Shown here piece after piece: positions 36,568 to 38,048 of a DNA stretch of 38,048 nt (position 1 is its first letter; every line of letters begins with the position of its first letter). Below the pieces are notes generated by a model. The model did not search any database. It had not been told where the DNA came from and was given only the letters and a program-made list of their open reading frames with translations. Source of the stretch: Dietzia lutea. GTDB taxonomy: Bacteria; Actinomycetota; Actinomycetes; Mycobacteriales; Mycobacteriaceae. Position numbers and translations under genes: made by a program. Location: NCBI RefSeq assembly GCF_003096075.1, contig NZ_CP015451.1:1-38048 (forward strand). Reading direction: 5' to 3'.

Positions 36568-36608
36568 GACTGCAGGCCCGCCCCCGTCACGGGAGCGGGC
36601 CTGCAGTC
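36568..36608. terminator. Terminator hairpin, second (copy 6)
   Basis: Unchanged 14-bp stem. Confidence 0.8.
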
Positions 36609-36625
36609 GTAGGCGGGGGCGGGTA

Positions 36626-37258
36626 TCAGCCGCGGCCGTTGTCGATCGCCGGGCCGGGGGCCGGCGGGGCCGGCGCGGGGGCCGGGGCGCCGGCGGGCGC
36701 GGGCAGGCCCGGCAGCGGCGGCAGGACGATGCCCGCGTCGAGCAGCGCCTGCTGGATCTGCGGCGCGAACGTGACGGCGGCGGCGACCGTCGCACCGACC
36801 AGCACGACCGGGATCAGGACGGCGGGGTCCTCGATGACGGTCGTCGCGCCGTCACCGATGCCGAGCGAGCCGGCGACGGGGGCGTAGAGCGGCGCGAGCG
36901 AGCCGGTGGTGGGCTCACCGATCAGCGCCGAGCCGGAGGTGTCCACGGATCCGGTGCCCTCGGCCGGAGTGAGGACGTCGACCGAGCCGTTGTCGGCGAG
37001 GGAGCCGGTCAGCGGCGCGAAGGAACCGGTGGTCGGCTCGCCGAGCAGGGTGGAACCGGACGTGTCGAGGGACCCCTCGCCGGTGGCGTTGTCCTCGGGG
37101 AAGATCTCCAGCGACCCGCCCTCGAGCGAATCGGAGACCAGGCCGAGGCTGCCGGAATCCAGGCCGCCGGTCTGGGCTCCTGCGACGCCGGGGAGACCGG
37201 CCATGGTGAGTGCGGCGGCGGCTGCGACGGCAGCGGCCTTGCGGGTGGTGAACGTCAT
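36626..37258 (-). CDS. Secreted Gly/Ser/Pro-rich protein (copy 6)
   Basis: Intact 210-residue copy of 4912-5544. Confidence 0.8.
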   Translation of the reverse strand: MTFTTRKAAAVAAAAALTMAGLPGVAGAQTGGLDSGSLGLVSDSLEGGSLEIFPEDNATGEGSLDTSGSTLLGEPTTGSFAPLTGSLADNGSVDVLTPAEGTGSVDTSGSALIGEPTTGSLAPLYAPVAGSLGIGDGATTVIEDPAVLIPVVLVGATVAAAVTFAPQIQQALLDAGIVLPPLPGLPAPAGAPAPAPAPPAPGPAIDNGRG

Positions 37259-37586
37259 CTTTACGTCTCCTCGGGTGGAAAGGGGTTCCCAGGCGCGGAG
37301 GCTCGTAGCCGGACCACCCCGGGTGGGGCCTGCCTGGCCCGCCAAAACGCTGTTACAACACCAACAGTGAGATGCGGACCACGCCTCACCTTATCCGTGG
37401 ATTCAGGTGACATACGGCGTGAACTCAGTTAGATCTTAGTTAGATTAAGCGCCGAGATCCTTTCTCCCACACGGCGAGTGGGGAGCGCAGCGCCGTTTCG
37501 GGCCCCGCCGCGGTCGCTCGCCGCCGGACGGGCCGGCGCCGGGGCGGATAAGAGGACGCCGATACTCGCCGGTCACGGGCGCCGAC
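37259..37586. promoter_or_regulatory. Non-coding region (copy 6)
   Basis: Same as 5545-5872. The GTTAGAT repeats are at 37428-37449. Confidence 0.4.
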
Positions 37587-38048
37587 TCAGCCGAACCTCG
37601 TGATCCACTCCCGCACGGCCCGCGTGGCGCGGACGTCGTCCTCGTTGTAGGCGAGGATCCGCTCGCGCCCGGCGTCGCGTTCGACGCCCCGGGCCGCCTG
37701 CGCGTCCCGGTACCACCCGAGCGAGGCCTCACCGCCCGCCTCGGGATCCCGCCAGGTGAACCCGGCGACCGGCGCGACCACCTTGAGACCCAGGCCTGAC
37801 GTGGAGACGAACTGGGTGGCGACGGCCTCGTGAACATCCACCCACAGTGGAGAGGAGATGAAGCGCCGCACCTCGGCGACGCCGGGGACCCCCTTGACGA
37901 CGGCGAGGGTGCCCTCCGGACCGAACCTGCCCGCCGAGGAGAGGAGCCAGCCGTTCTCGGCGGCCCGTGAATAGCAGTACGCGCGGAACGAGCGCCCCTG
38001 CCCTGCCGCCCGGTCCCGTATCCCGGTGAGCCAGCGCCAGAATTCCGC
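37587..38048 (-). pseudogene. TM0106-family nuclease, C-terminal part, cut by the window end
   Basis: Contains restored-protein residues ~407-559, including LAYNEDDVRATRAVREW, in one clean frame to the stop at 37587. Joined to 1-1556 through a circular closure it gives 2018 bp, exactly the length of the internal copy at 5873-7890, with the same 338-bp duplication. Confidence 0.8.

Larger units (their letters stand above)
36122..36635. repeat. 257-bp direct duplication (copy 6)
   Basis: Arms 36122-36378 and 36379-36635, same CCGTT junction. Confidence 0.95.
31725..38048. repeat. Tandem unit, copy 6 of 6 (6324 bp)
   Basis: Net -10 bp, with all indels found between ~32460 and ~34800. From the 63-bp array onward (34949-38048) it is indistinguishable from copy 1. 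The unit is complete, so the window ends exactly at a unit boundary. Confidence 0.97.

Noticed and set aside
1-38048. Composite transposon or integrated phage as the cause of the array
   Set aside because: No transposase, integrase, terminal inverted repeats, target-site duplications or phage genes in the unit or at its junctions.

Overview
The window is not 38 kb of different genes. It is one ~6.33 kb segment of high-GC actinobacterial DNA repeated six times head to tail. The units are 1-6334 (6334 bp), 6335-12668 (6334), 12669-19010 (6342), 19011-25417 (6407), 25418-31724 (6307) and 31725-38048 (6324). The window starts and ends at the same phase of the repeat. Joining position 38048 to position 1 therefore continues the sequence without a seam, and rebuilds a nuclease gene copy of exactly the same length (2018 bp) as the internal copy at 5873-7890. 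This is what a circular contig, or a hexamer of a 6.33 kb circle, would look like. The very GC-rich composition, GTG starts and gene families suggest a mycolata-type actinomycete (Dietzia, Rhodococcus or Gordonia-like). The genus is an inference. Each unit holds, in order: (1) the N-terminal part of a TM0106-family RecB-like nuclease gene on the minus strand, which runs across the unit boundary; (2) a divergent Lys/Arg/Ala-rich coiled-coil protein (DUF6474-like); (3) a CopC-family copper-binding protein overlapping it by 4 bp (GTGA); (4) an array of 63-bp repeats and a long perfect hairpin that share the word GGCGTCTCGC; (5) the C-terminal tail of what looks like a neutral ceramidase, without its catalytic part; (6) a short-chain dehydrogenase of the 3-hydroxyacyl-CoA dehydrogenase type 2 kind; (7) a convergent secreted or anchored Gly/Ser/Pro-rich protein on the minus strand; (8) a non-coding region with AT-rich direct repeats; (9) the C-terminal half of the nuclease. 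No replication, partition, mobilisation, integrase, transposase, phage, tRNA or rRNA gene is visible, so the segment looks chromosomal rather than like a plasmid. Every unit carries two internal direct duplications: 338 bp inside the nuclease gene and 257 bp at the 3' end of the dehydrogenase. Each joins at a 4-5 nt microhomology. The 338-bp duplication frameshifts the nuclease. Deleting one arm restores an uninterrupted 559-codon frame, so the gene was intact before the duplication. Copies 1 and 2 look identical. Copy 3 differs by eight 1-nt insertions and one substitution. Copy 4 has many indels plus about ten small duplications and deletions ending at 4-7 nt microhomologies. Copy 5 has many 1-nt indels. 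Copy 6 is damaged only in its first half. This gradient, dominated by indels, is more like consensus or assembly error than gene evolution. The simplest reading is a misassembled or rolling-circle-derived concatemer of a chromosomal fragment. A real tandem amplification or excised circle is the biological alternative. I found no convincing new defence, mobile or metabolic system. The structure of the array is the unusual thing.
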